Part shown: positions 38,151 to 49,032 of the stretch, piece after piece | Layout of the letters: each line of letters starts with the position of its first letter | Numbering within the stretch: position 1 is the first letter of the stretch | The notes under the pieces: generated by a model | The model's database searches: none | Seen by the model: only the letters and a program-made list of their open reading frames with translations | Told to the model about the DNA's origin: nothing | Position numbers and translations under genes: made by a program | NCBI GenBank assembly: GCA_036785705.1 | Contig: JAWUZG010000365.1 | Span: 310,001-374,000, forward strand | Source of the DNA: Acanthornis magna | Taxonomy: Eukaryota; Chordata; Aves; Passeriformes; Acanthizidae | Reading direction: 5' to 3' | DNA: 64,000 nucleotides

Positions 38151-41140
38151 TGCTCCTCTAACAGGCTATAGCTAAGGGGAGGGGAAACCTGCCCTGGCCC
38201 CTGTGACCCCTTTCAGCAGATGCCTTTGGGGCACAGGGCAGGCTGCCCTTTCCCTGATCGCCACTGGGAAGCCTTGGAGGAGGAGCTGCTGGAGCAGAGC
38301 TGACAAGTTCACATGGTGAGCTCTGCCTCTGCAGCCAGGAGAGGCAGAGAGACACAGCCAGCCTTTGGAGATGGCAGGGGGATATATGAAAGGGCAGCAA
38401 GAAAGGCCTTGTAGAATTTTCTTTGATCCAGGAAATGAGCAGGTATTGCTCAGCTGAAAGCCTGGCTGGAGGAAAGGGCCTGCCCTGCCAGGGCACCGAG
38501 GCTGGGGGAGAGATTTATTTGCAGTCCCCTTTGCTTTCACTCTTTCACTCAGCAGAGATGAGGACAGATATTTCTTCTGTTAATAGAGTTTACTGCTCCA
38601 GCTGGCATTCGAACAAAACCGCCTTTCTGAGATGCTGGGGTACTCCACTCAGGCAATAGATCTCAGCACTTAATCCTAAAACCTCCTGTTGATTTGAGGT
38701 CTGCTAGAGTTACAAAAGAATAAAAAAAATAAAGTAGAACGCTGAGAAACAACCTCCCTTTCACCAGGCGGTACAACATAAGGCATTGTACTAAATCTGA
38801 CTAAAGGTGTTTTTAGCAACACAGAACTTGCAGAGTCTTGCAGTGCCAAATGTGTGAGTCTAGTGTGTTGAATTTGTTAGTTTATTGATGATTGCAACCA
38901 TTTAGTCTTTTGGAAGAATAAATTACTCAGTATAACAATACACAGTAATGATAGCCTTTCCTGACTTTGTGTGGTCAGAAATGATGTATAGAGACAAAAT
39001 GCTAAACACCATGTTTTGTGGACAATGATTGTTAGGAGTAAAGTGTGTTTTCTTTTGTTACAACACTTACGAACATGTCAAAGTTGAGATACCATACTGA
39101 TGCTTGTGCTGATACTTAGCACTTTGCATGCTCACAGCCCTGTACAAACATTAATGAACCAATGTAAACAGTCATTTTCATCATGTGGCTTAATATAATA
39201 AGGCATTGTGAACCTTGTTTTGCCTCTGTATGCACAAGGGATTGTAATTTACGCTCCTTTCCATGCGCAATGAAGGCTATTCCTGTCATCTACCCTCTCA
39301 CAATCATCCTTTTCCTGTGCAGTTCCCACTGAAGGGGGGGACAGGGCTCTAAAGAGCCTGGGCCATAATTTGGTTGGCTCTCTTCCAGCTTTCTAGATGG
39401 TGCCAGTTTGCTCCAGGCTTCCTCTGTGCTATATCATTGCAAATCCCTTTTTGAGGGGTGTCGTTTCCCCCACATCTGGAATTACCTCTCTCACTGCACT
39501 GCCAGGAATAAAAGCCCACCTGCATTTCAAAAGTGCATGTCTGCTACGTTGTCTTACACATTTGTCAGCAGGAAAGCACTGCCTGCATTGTGCTATTTTT
39601 TAAAATTTATTTTCTTTTAGAATGTTAGTTACCCTTTTGCTTCAAGCTAGGAGTATGTGCATCTATTTTGCCAGCATGATTTCAAAGAGCTGTATTTCAG
39701 ATATTAAGTGTGCACTCTCAGGACTTGCAAGAGCTCGAGCAAGTAAATTAGCAGACCAGAATGAAGTCAAGTGAAGTACCAAAGGGCTCCAGATACTTTA
39801 GGATTACAGCAGAAAGCATAATATGAGGGCCAGCTCTCCCAGTTGTTGAAAGTGTGCTTGGAGAGAGGTGAGAAGACACCAGCCTCTACCAGCTGGTGCT
39901 AACTCCCACAGCACTGATTACAAGCTGAAGAAATCTTTACTGGTGGTATCTCCATATCATACCCAGCTGTGAGCAGGGAATTGCCTTTGTAGCCAAACTG
40001 GCCATGTCCTGTGAAACCACAGGATTTATTGACTTCATGGCAAGATCAGGCTCTTTTGACTCCAGGAATGGTTAGCCTCTTTGCACAAAAGGTTAAGGTG
40101 AAAGGTGTGGGTGTTAATGTTATTTATGCTGTTAGTGGACTACAGAGTTCCACACTGGCTAAAATGTGATGAATTGAGCAGAAATAATTGAAGTCTGTGT
40201 CCTGCACAGTGTTGAGGGGAGACATGCACCTGACAGCTGATACAGTTAAGCATTTGCAGCTTAAAGGTGCATATCCTCTGTGCTTCTTGGGGAGCAAACA
40301 GGAGTTGAATTATTCACGTTATTCAGTGCAGATGTCTGGCTTTTAGTCTCATCATTCATCATTGCTCAGCAAACACCTGTGTTCATACATTGCATCATAA
40401 ATACTGCAAAATGAATTGTGAATTTTATGCTCCTTGAATAGAACTTGGACTCACAGCCACACAATAAGATGCACAATGACCATGCTGTATTACTTGTTAA
40501 GTATATATTGGAGAATAATGGTTGAACCCAGTTATTTCTGGATATATGAGAGATATATTTCTGGATTTATTTTTTTTTTATACTTAATACACCCTGGGCC
40601 AGCAGGGGATTGTGCTCTGTTGGGCTAGACTTAGGCATGCCAAAGTCATGTCTGTGATGAGACTCCCTGTAATGCTATTTTTAAATTTATTGATTGAAGG
40701 GGCTAAAGTAGGTCTGTAATTTGTTTTATCCTGTAATTTTGAAAGCAACAACTTTAAGAAGTCTCATTCATATTGATAGCCACAGTGATGAGCTCAGGAA
40801 CTGAATGTAGGGCCAGACAAGAATTCCACAGGTCAAAGGTACAAACCTTGTAAAAAATCCTGAATTATTCTGGCCTTTCTTGGGAAGAAAGATAAAGAAA
40901 AATTCCATATCTACTTGGACAAAGAACTGCTTTCAAAACATACCTTAAGAAGTGGACAAAAAGCTTAAAGCAAATGAAAAACACAGCTTTATTGTTGCCG
41001 TTAGGAAAAACGAGGATAAAATTAAATTGCTGCACTGGTTTAAATCTTGCAAAATAGGTGAAAAGAGTAGTACCTTATGTATATCAGTTCATCAGTCATA
41101 AGAAACTGGCTGGTCAAGTCACTAGAGTAAAAGGACTCTA
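38151..41140. other. Gene-free sequence
   Basis: The first 350 bp (38160-38500) are GC-rich with overlapping frames on both strands, none recognisable. The rest is AT-rich and unique, with no coding or RNA gene signal. Confidence 0.55.
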
Positions 41141-41400
41141 AAAGAAGTTGAAAGAGACCTCCAGGAGGTCATCTAGTACAGTCCCTTGTTCAGAGCAGGT
41201 CTGATTAGATCAGGTTTCTGTGTCAGGGCTGTGTCCACTCAAATGTTGAATATCTCCAAAGAGGGAGTTCTGCAGCTCCTCTGGGCAAGCTGCAATATTT
41301 GACCACCTTGTCTTAAAAAACCTTGTCTTAAAAAATGTTTTCTTAAAAAAGGTTCAACAGAACTGTATTGCAGTGGCTGGGGACAGATAACAAGAACTGT
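41141..41400 (-). mobile_element. CR1 LINE 3' region, minus strand
   Basis: 'gaaagagacctccaggaggt' followed by 'catctagtacagtccc' is the reverse complement of a CR1 3' end. The adjoining 'cagagcaggtctgattagat', 'tgttgaatatctccaaagag' and 'ttctgcagctcctctgggca' follow the CR1 3' UTR order. The boundary near 41400 is approximate. An A-rich 15-bp triplication (41306-41350) arose inside it. Confidence 0.88.
41306..41350 (+). repeat. 15-bp tandem repeat, 3 copies
   Basis: ccttgtcttaaaaaa (41306-41320) and ccttgtcttaaaaaa (41321-41335) are identical, followed by the diverged tgttttcttaaaaaa (41336-41350). The repeat lies inside a CR1 remnant, where the family normally has a single copy of an A/T-rich segment. 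Confidence 0.9.
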
Positions 41401-41624
41401 TGATGGAGTGTGAGCCACCACTCCAAGAGATTTCCACCAGTCTGGAAATGACTGACCGGTGTGTACTGGTGTGTTCTGCTAAGCCATACCATAAACCACC
41501 ACCAGCAGCCACTAGTGACGTGCTGACGAAAAAAGAAAATGACACTTGAAAGTTATTGGCTCAGGAATTTCCAGAGTGGGTTTTTTTAAATGTAGCTCAA
41601 GTCCCGCTAGAGGTGAAATCAAAG

Positions 41625-41872
41625 TGGAGCAGGTACAAAGCAGGGCTGTGAAAATGATTGATTATGGGCAATAGGGAGGAATCAGAGTGTTTGGCTGTTC
41701 AGAGAAGTCAAATGAAGTCTTTGAAAGGCTTCTTACTGCTCTCTGTAAGTTCATTACTGCTAATAGGTATAATGGGAAGAAATAGATGAAGACTGTTAAT
41801 TAGAAAAAGGTTTTAAACAAGAACATGGTGAGGCCTTGGAGCAGCTTTCAGAAGGAGCAGTTGTAAAAATAC
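41625..41872 (+). mobile_element. Diverged CR1 LINE fragment
   Basis: The order of weak matches follows the CR1 ORF2 C-terminus and 3' UTR. 'cagggctgtgaaaatgattg' corresponds to the family's 'gagggc.acgaagatgatc'. Then come 'tggctgttcagagaag', a 'tctttgaaaggcttcttact' stretch, and 'aggccttggagcagctttc' for the usual 'aggcattggaacaggctgcc'. It lies about 225 bp downstream of an oppositely oriented CR1 piece. Divergence is high, so it is an older insertion, and the family assignment is an inference from the order of blocks. Confidence 0.6.
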
Positions 41873-44800
41873 ATGAAACAGAAACAAAACCAAATGGACT
41901 TTGACATGGCGGTCTGCAGGGGCAGTCTTTTGCTCAATATTCAATTTGTGATTTCAGGGTAGACATTGTGTTCGGGGGTAATTTGCCTGGCATTTCAGTA
42001 CGTATGGTAGCATTTTAGTTGTGCCTGTCACGCTCTGTTATTTCCTGAGCACAGGAGGAGTAACAGCGTGTCTGCAATTTGCTTGGCAAATCCCAGGTGC
42101 TCCCCAGTGCCTGCACCTTGCATGCATGTGGAAGGGCTTGGCAAATCACGCAAAGGTCGCAGTGCAGGAAGCCCACGTTAGGCTAGGGACTTTGCTGGTG
42201 TTTCAGTTCACTGGGAATGATCTTTGTCTGTACATTTCTGCTGAGGAAGTCCAAAATAAAAATATGTTAGTCCATAATAAGAGACATTTGTGAAAGAGAC
42301 TGAAGAATTTGTACTCAGTGTGTATGCTGGGCCCCTATGCTTTCCAACTCAGAGTATTTTTCCATGACTAAACAAAAATAGCCATTTCCTTAGAATAGTG
42401 ACTGAATTTTTTTCAATTGTATGTTTTATATGGCATAATTATATGCCCTTACAAACAATTTAAGCCAAATTATGCAATTTAAAGTTTAGCTAGTGCTTTT
42501 TAATCCACTTAAGAGTTTTGTTTTTGATAGCCTGGTAGTGAAGCAAACTAAATTAACGTGAATTCCACATGAAAGATGGTTCTAGTATTTGTGATTGTGA
42601 GGTAATGACTTGAAATTCTCCATAGTTGCAGCATTTCTGTATTTTGTATTTAATTTTAAAACTGTTACAGTTTTAGTGGCCATAAATGGAACAGAGTAAT
42701 ATGAGAGAATTGATGAAACACATATTTGACTGGAAAATCACAGGTTAATGTTAAATGTATCTGTAACAATGAGGAGGCTTAGGCAAAATGCAGAAATATC
42801 AATAAGCAAATAGTAAGAGGCAATGGATGACCTGTGAGATCAAAATAAGGAAAAGAATGGAAATATTAAAGAATAGTTAAGATGCTTATTTTGGAACAGG
42901 AAAGTATTAAGGAAGTTATCAAAAGAATAGTTTCTATTCCAGTGTTTAAAATTCAAAAAGAGAGATTAGAAAATAGCAGTGCTGATGAGAAATGGAATGA
43001 TCAATGGTTTGGAAAGGCATATGCTGCTAAAAAAGAAAACAGAAGCTTCCTGTCTAAAAGGGGATGTCTGCCAGATAATCAGCTGACGTTTGCATCGAGG
43101 TCAGTCACCAACAGTGACTGCAGCATCTCTAAGTTTTTGGACAAGAAAAGTGTTTGAACTAGATTGATCCGTAAGAGTATTTACGCTGAATTCATGGAAC
43201 TGCAGACTAAGTTGTATGAGCCCCTGTTGCGTTGGTTTCGATCAGGTTTTGCCTAGCAAAGTTCAGCATTATTGTATTTTTTGTCACTGGGAGTTTTTAT
43301 TTATGTGCAAAGCTAAAAATAATGGCATATGTAGTGCATTTCAAATGTCACCTTTTAGCACAAGCACAGACTTTCAACTCTGCTGACCACTGAGCTTCTG
43401 AGATTATTTGTTGGGATGAATGACCCTATCCAAAGCACAGATTGGATAAATCCATGCAAATTTGCCAGCTTCTGGAACAAAACTTTCATCAATTTCTTGT
43501 AGCGTTTTGCATATAATTGCATGTATGATCACAGCTATTATTGTGGCTGTTTCTAAGTGGTTTTTGTGCTGCCAACGTGAATGAGTGTTTGATGTCTGGA
43601 GAAAGGAGTGTTTTTGCAAATGAAATCTGGAGGTTTTGCATCACCGTACTGGGAAAAGCTGAAAGCAAGGTGATCAACCACACTGCAGCTTTCATGTGCC
43701 AGCTTTCATCCTGGCACCAATACATTTCAACATGAGGGAGAGAACTTTTTTATGGGGAAGAGATGCAGATTTTCTAAAGCTAATCAGCTGAGTTTGTATA
43801 TTCATTAATAATTGTTGCAATCCACTTGAGAACTTGCCCAGATTTAGTCAGACCTGTAACAGAAATCAAGGTATTGCTTAAAGGTCTATTGAAGAAATTT
43901 CCCTGTCCAAGTTCCCTTTGGAGTTAGCTCGAAATCTACAGTCCTTGGTCCAGCAAAACTTAATTATTATTTGAGTAAGAATTCCAGCATTTTGCTCCAT
44001 AACTTCAAGAGATGTTAGGGTTTTTAGAAAAGAACTGAAGTGCATTGTTATGGTAAGTGTTTTGGTATAATGACAGTACACCAAGATCTACATTTAATTT
44101 AAAATCAATTTTTTAGTTTTAATATTATTGATTCCAAAAGTCATTAGGTTTGATACAAGCCTTTTTTTTACCCATTACCAATACTTGAATAGCAGTTGCT
44201 GTTCACATTTTATGGATGGAGAGAATGATGTGATTGTTGTTCTTTGATAAGAAATAAAGTTCTGATTCATACCAGAACACTAACTTTGTGGATGCAAGTT
44301 TATAAAAATTTCTTTTTTAGGAACTACTTAATTCCTTATTTTTCAATTATTATTTCTGAAATATGTTTTATGTTCAAGATATAGTTCCAGACCTGAATTA
44401 AATGTCTTTGAGTCCAAAGAAATATGCTAAAAGAAAATATTTGTTTGGGCACCAAAAACTTGATCCAAATTTTGGTGTCAACATGCTTTGATTAGGTCAG
44501 TATGTAACATCTTTGTACTTACACCTTAAATTTAAATGGCTTGGAAAGCTGGAGTACTATTTTTAGGAAACAAATAAAACTTTTTAGACAATAGATTTTA
44601 TTAATGTATATTAAACTTAGGTATAAGTAGGAAGATCAGTTAGAGCATATAGAGTGGGGGTGTTTGGGAAGTTGGAATACAGTCCTATCAGAGAAATAAC
44701 ATGTGCATCGCAGAAATATATACTAAAACAGAGTTTAATGTTACAGTATTTTTATTTGTTGTCGAAAGAAATAAATCCTTTTATGTCAGCATAGGTGGAA

Positions 44801-47674
44801 GAAACCAGCTCATGGAATCTCTTCTGGGCTCAAAGGAGAGCGTTAGTTTTAGTAAGAAATTTTTGGTAAAGCCCAGATGCTGTAGATTTCTATTGGGATT
44901 ACAGTAGAAAGCAGAAATTTTGAAGGAGAGCTATAGGGATGTTCCTTACCCTTGATAGGGAAAGTTTTTCTGCAGATATAGATTATCATGCAAACAGAAA
45001 TGACTCTTTTCTTTTTTACCTCAGTGGATATTGGCATTGTTAGTGTGAAAAACATGTATGTATAAAAACCTGGAAGCTGGAAACCTTCCTTTGTGCATAA
45101 ATAAATGTTTTTTTAGTAATAAATTAATTACAGCCTGTTTACTGAAGCACATTCTTATATCTTGTAGCCTCACTCAGCTATGTCAGATATTTCTATGAAG
45201 AGTTAACCATTTGATCAATTAATGGCTTCAAAAAGCAAACCAAGAAGAACACCTACAGTTTTTGTGTTGTTTTCCCCTTTCCCAGCTCAGTAAAAACAAC
45301 TTTTCCTGATTTCCTGAGGTTGGCAAAGGCTTTTCAACAGCTCTCTCTAAATCATTGAGAGTATTATATTTCAGCTTCCTGGAGGAAAATGAGCATGGTC
45401 TGAGTCAAGGCAGTAGTTTTAAGTGGTCCTCAGGGGCATAGCATCAAATTGCACTGTTGGTGCAATTTTTCTGTCATCATATGAAGGCAGCAGCTGTTGC
45501 ATCAATGGAATTTTTGGATTAGGAAATTCTTGAGGCCAAATCCTGCCCTTGTTTCTATGGCCAGCTTGAAGCAGAACTTGTCCAGTGTGCAGGAGTGAAG
45601 ACCAAGGCATGAAGTGCTATGAAAAGTCAGGTCTGGGAAGGCTGTGAAGCCAAACCATGTGTACATGATTGCTTGTGTTGAGTAGGAGCAGATGCAGAAG
45701 TGCCAGTCAGCTTTTTGTTGGAGAAGAGTAAAATTTGAAGTCTTGGTTCTTCCTTAAAGAAGTTCACCCTGGGCCAGAATTATTATTACAAGCAGCATGT
45801 AAGTAACAGACCTGTGTCAACAGTGGAGCTGGATCTCCTGGAAATTACATTTGTTCCCAAAGCTCACTTTAGTTGGAGAAGCTTTTCTTAGCAGCTTTTT
45901 TTCCCCCTCCAACTGGTTTGCAAGTTCAGATTTTCCAGGTTCTTGAAGACTCAAGAAGTGCTTATCACTTGCTGTCAGCAGGATGGCAGACCTGTGTGTC
46001 TGTGTCCCCCAGAGCCTTCACTGGCACTCGCTGGCTTTTTTTGGGTTTCCCAGGACTTTACTCATGCAGGAGTGGGCACTGGTGTCACATTGTGACCGTG
46101 GACAGTGTAAAGCCTTGGGAAGCTGTTTGTCCATGTTTGGTGTCGGGGACAGAGCTGTCCCAGGGCAGCAAGGCTGAGCTCCTCAGAGCACATTTCTATT
46201 TCTCGTGCTAAAATGTGTTTCTGAATACTAATTACCATTTACAACTATTTTAATGTCTGCTTAAGAACTTAGCTCAAGGGGAGAAAAAAAAATTATGGTA
46301 ATAGTTTCAAAAGACCACAAAGGCCACATTTTTTAGCAAAGCATTTTGCTTGCTTTACATTAAACATGCCCTCAAGTTCCATATTTATTTTTAATATATT
46401 ACTCCTACATCTTCTCTTCCCCCATAGTGATTTTCCCTTGCTGAATAAGATCCACTCCGCTTTCCTTATCCCAAACAGAGCTGTCAATCTTAAAGTTTAA
46501 ATTGGCATCATCCTTTCCCAGCCCCAGCTGCCCTTGACTTTCTTCAAGTTTTTGTCAGTATGATCTAAGTATAGTGCACTTGTACCCATATATTTTAAAA
46601 TATATACTGGGTTTGTTTCTTTTAGGTAGTACCCAGTCTATCACAATGGTCAAAATTGTTTCTGGCATCCATGGAGATAATTATAATATGTCATAATGTT
46701 GTGAATAGTGTATTGTATTAATATCCTTACATCACATGGAGAATTCAAGATATGAAAAATTGTTCCAGATAGTCAGGAATCTAAAGATTGTTTTTCTATA
46801 CTCTTTAGCATGATTGATTAACAAACTTAGCTTAGATGAGAAATATCCCTATGAAGCTTTTCTGGATTTATTTTGACTGCAAATGAGACCTGTTTCAAAT
46901 TTTGAGCTGAGATGAAATGCATTTAACAAGGGTTATGGTATGATCAGTGGCAAAGCTATTAGAGAGAATTTCTTGCTATTTTTAAGGCCACACTGTTCCT
47001 TCTTCCTTCATCCCAGTGATTTTTATTTATTTTTTCTTCTTCCCCAAATATCTTTTTTTGTTTTGACAGGTTTTCTTGTTCAAATTTGTATTTTATTTTA
47101 AATCTTCAAAGCAAAAGACATCATTGCCATGGTGGATTGTAATACATGATATTTCTAACTGAACTTTTGGTCCACTTGTGAGAGTTCTCTGTTATGGAAG
47201 CTGCCAAGACCCCAGTGTGAATGCAGCATGGGTCTATGTATTTAGAATTTGGACATCACGTATATGTAGTAAAAGCCTGAATTTTGATATGGTATGGATT
47301 ATGTATTAAAAAGAAATTGGCATATTCAAACACATTTTATGATTTAAGGGATAAATAACATGTATTTGGTATAACAGTATCAAAGATGCTCTATGCCAAA
47401 GAGTATTCAGACAATTTCCTGCAAAAGTTGGAGTTTGAATGAATAAGCTGTTAACTTTATTACCTTCAAGCCTTTGTATCTCTAAGTACCACAATATCAG
47501 AGTTTCTGCCATAAAAATATGCAGTGTCTGACTGCAATACATATTGCGAACTGTTTAGTTGTAATATTTTGTTAATGAAACAGGGGTTTTTCCTGTATTT
47601 AGCTCCTGTTTGATAGTTCTATTTCAAAGAACACTAAACTCAAGAATTTATCTAATTTTATGCACTCCCAATAA
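41873..47674. other. Gene-free unique AT-rich sequence
   Basis: No coding exon is supported. The 91-codon frame at 42882-43157 (+) is K/E/S-rich, as expected from A-rich DNA, and has no motif. The stretch at 43205-43370 looks CNE-like. Poly-T-rich, AT-rich intronic-looking DNA makes up the rest. Confidence 0.55.
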
Positions 47675-47738
47675 AGGAAGTTGAACTGGATGACATCTAG
47701 AGGCTCCTTCCAACCAATATTTCTATCACTGTTTGATT
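47675..47738 (+). mobile_element. CR1 LINE 3' end
   Basis: 'ggaagttgaactggatgaca' followed by 'tctagaggctccttccaacc' and 'ttctatcactg' is a short CR1 3' terminus. The family pattern is 'ttggactagatgacctctagaggtcccttccaacc'. Everything upstream has been lost or never integrated. Confidence 0.88.
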
Positions 47739-48379
47739 ATTAAAGATACCACTATTAAGTACTTGCAGCCTTGCAATTGTCACCTTTGACAGAGAGAGAG
47801 TAACAGATGCTTATAGTTTAATTTTATTCTTTTAAGAAGGAAAGTTTTTTAGAAGAAAAATGAAGCCAAGACACAGCAATGTCAAATGCAGTAATGGCCC
47901 TACCCTTACCCAACTCTCAGTGAGCATGTAAAGGCCTTAGTGGAGTTTGCTAGTTAACTCATTTAAGTTGTGAAATTCTTTGTAATATAAGCAATATTGG
48001 TTTGTGGTTCCTGTGAAGTTTAGTCTGAAAGGGAATACGCTGGAGACTGTACCTCATAAAGAGCTTGTATCCCGTGTTACAGATGCTCATCTTAGGTGGG
48101 ACAGAAGCAATTCTGAGAGTCAGAACAAGCAAGTTTTAGTTTTGGCCATTTTCCCTTCACCTTGGGGGCAGTGAAGTTCAAGTCATAAAGTGCTTTTGCT
48201 GAGACTGAGCTTTCCGGTTGCATATCAGTGTTCCAGCTGGAGTTCTTATTTTTTTTCCTGAATCCTTGGGTTCACTCCATTTTTTCATTTAACTCTGGTA
48301 ATCAAAAAAGGAATGATCATCAAGCCACCTAAATTATATCCACACTCCTGTGTAGTTTATTGCACTGTTAAGTAACTCT
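47739..48379. other. Gene-free unique sequence
   Basis: AT-rich sequence with no gene seen. It leads into the splice-site cluster at 48380-48449. Confidence 0.55.
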
Positions 48380-48449
48380 TTGTTTGTTTGATTTGTTTTA
48401 CAGGTAAGTAGCACTTAGAACTGGATAGTCAACAATTTATGGTAAGTAT
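48380..48449 (+). promoter_or_regulatory. Candidate recursive splice site with 38-nt RS-exon
   Basis: A T-rich tract (48380-48400, tttgtttgtttgatttgttt) ends in CAG at 48401-48403, a good 3' splice site. It is followed without spacing by GTAAGT (48404-48409), a consensus 5' splice site. Such a zero-length exon is the signature of recursive ('ratchet') splicing, known in very long introns of flies and vertebrates. Vertebrate sites use a short downstream RS-exon to define the acceptor. Here a second strong donor, ATG|GTAAGTAT, lies at 48442, giving an RS-exon of 48404-48441 (38 nt). All three frames of that segment contain stops (tag or taa), and 38 is not a multiple of three, so inclusion would disrupt a message. 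Possible branch-point sequences (taac at about 48372-48375 and tgat at about 48389-48392) are upstream. Splicing itself is not shown. Confidence 0.5.
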
Positions 48450-48980
48450 ATTTTGTAATTAGCAAAACTAAAATTAAACTCCTGTTTTGTTCTTTAAAGG
48501 GAATAGACAAAGTAGGGGGTTAATCATACAATAGCATTTGTTTCAGATGCTAATCAGAATGTTTGAAGATGTCATTGGGTTTATATTTTTCTCCTTGAAG
48601 TGTTATTCATCTGTTAGAGGAAGAAATAAATACAAATACTCTTGGCAATATTTCAAGGAAGTTGAGCAAACAATATTTACTTTAAACACAGTAAACAAAT
48701 GAAGGTTTATTTTTTATTCTCAACTCCTTTCAGTTATAGTAATCTTGGAAGTTGTTTTAACTAAATTAAAATCTCACACACAAATGCAGTGTGTAAACTT
48801 TAGTGTCCCTATAACTTTTTCTGCCACAGGATAACTAAGGCTCTAATGCTTATCCAGTCTTTGGCTTGATGAAAATACTATTAACACTGAGTTCTTATTT
48901 ATGCAGTATAATGAACAGATCTTAGATCTTGCTTCCTAAAATATGCCTGTGTCAGTTCCCTTCCCCTTCAGCTGGGGAAA

Positions 48981-49032
48981 TAATCACAGAATAGTTGCAA
49001 GGGACCTCTGGAGACCATGTAGTCCAAGCCAA
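48981..49032 (-). mobile_element. CR1 LINE 3' end, minus strand
   Basis: 'aatcacagaatagttgcaag' followed by 'ggacctctggagaccatgta' and 'gtccaa' is the reverse complement of a CR1 3' terminus. The sequence after about 49032 is no longer alignable by eye. Confidence 0.87.

Noticed and set aside
42882..43157. Plus-strand 91-codon frame with protein-like charge content
   Set aside because: K/E/S/N-rich composition is expected from A-rich DNA. There are no motifs and no splice context.
44195..44235. cacattttatggatggagag as a MIR-like block
   Set aside because: The match is short and no colinear flanking blocks follow.
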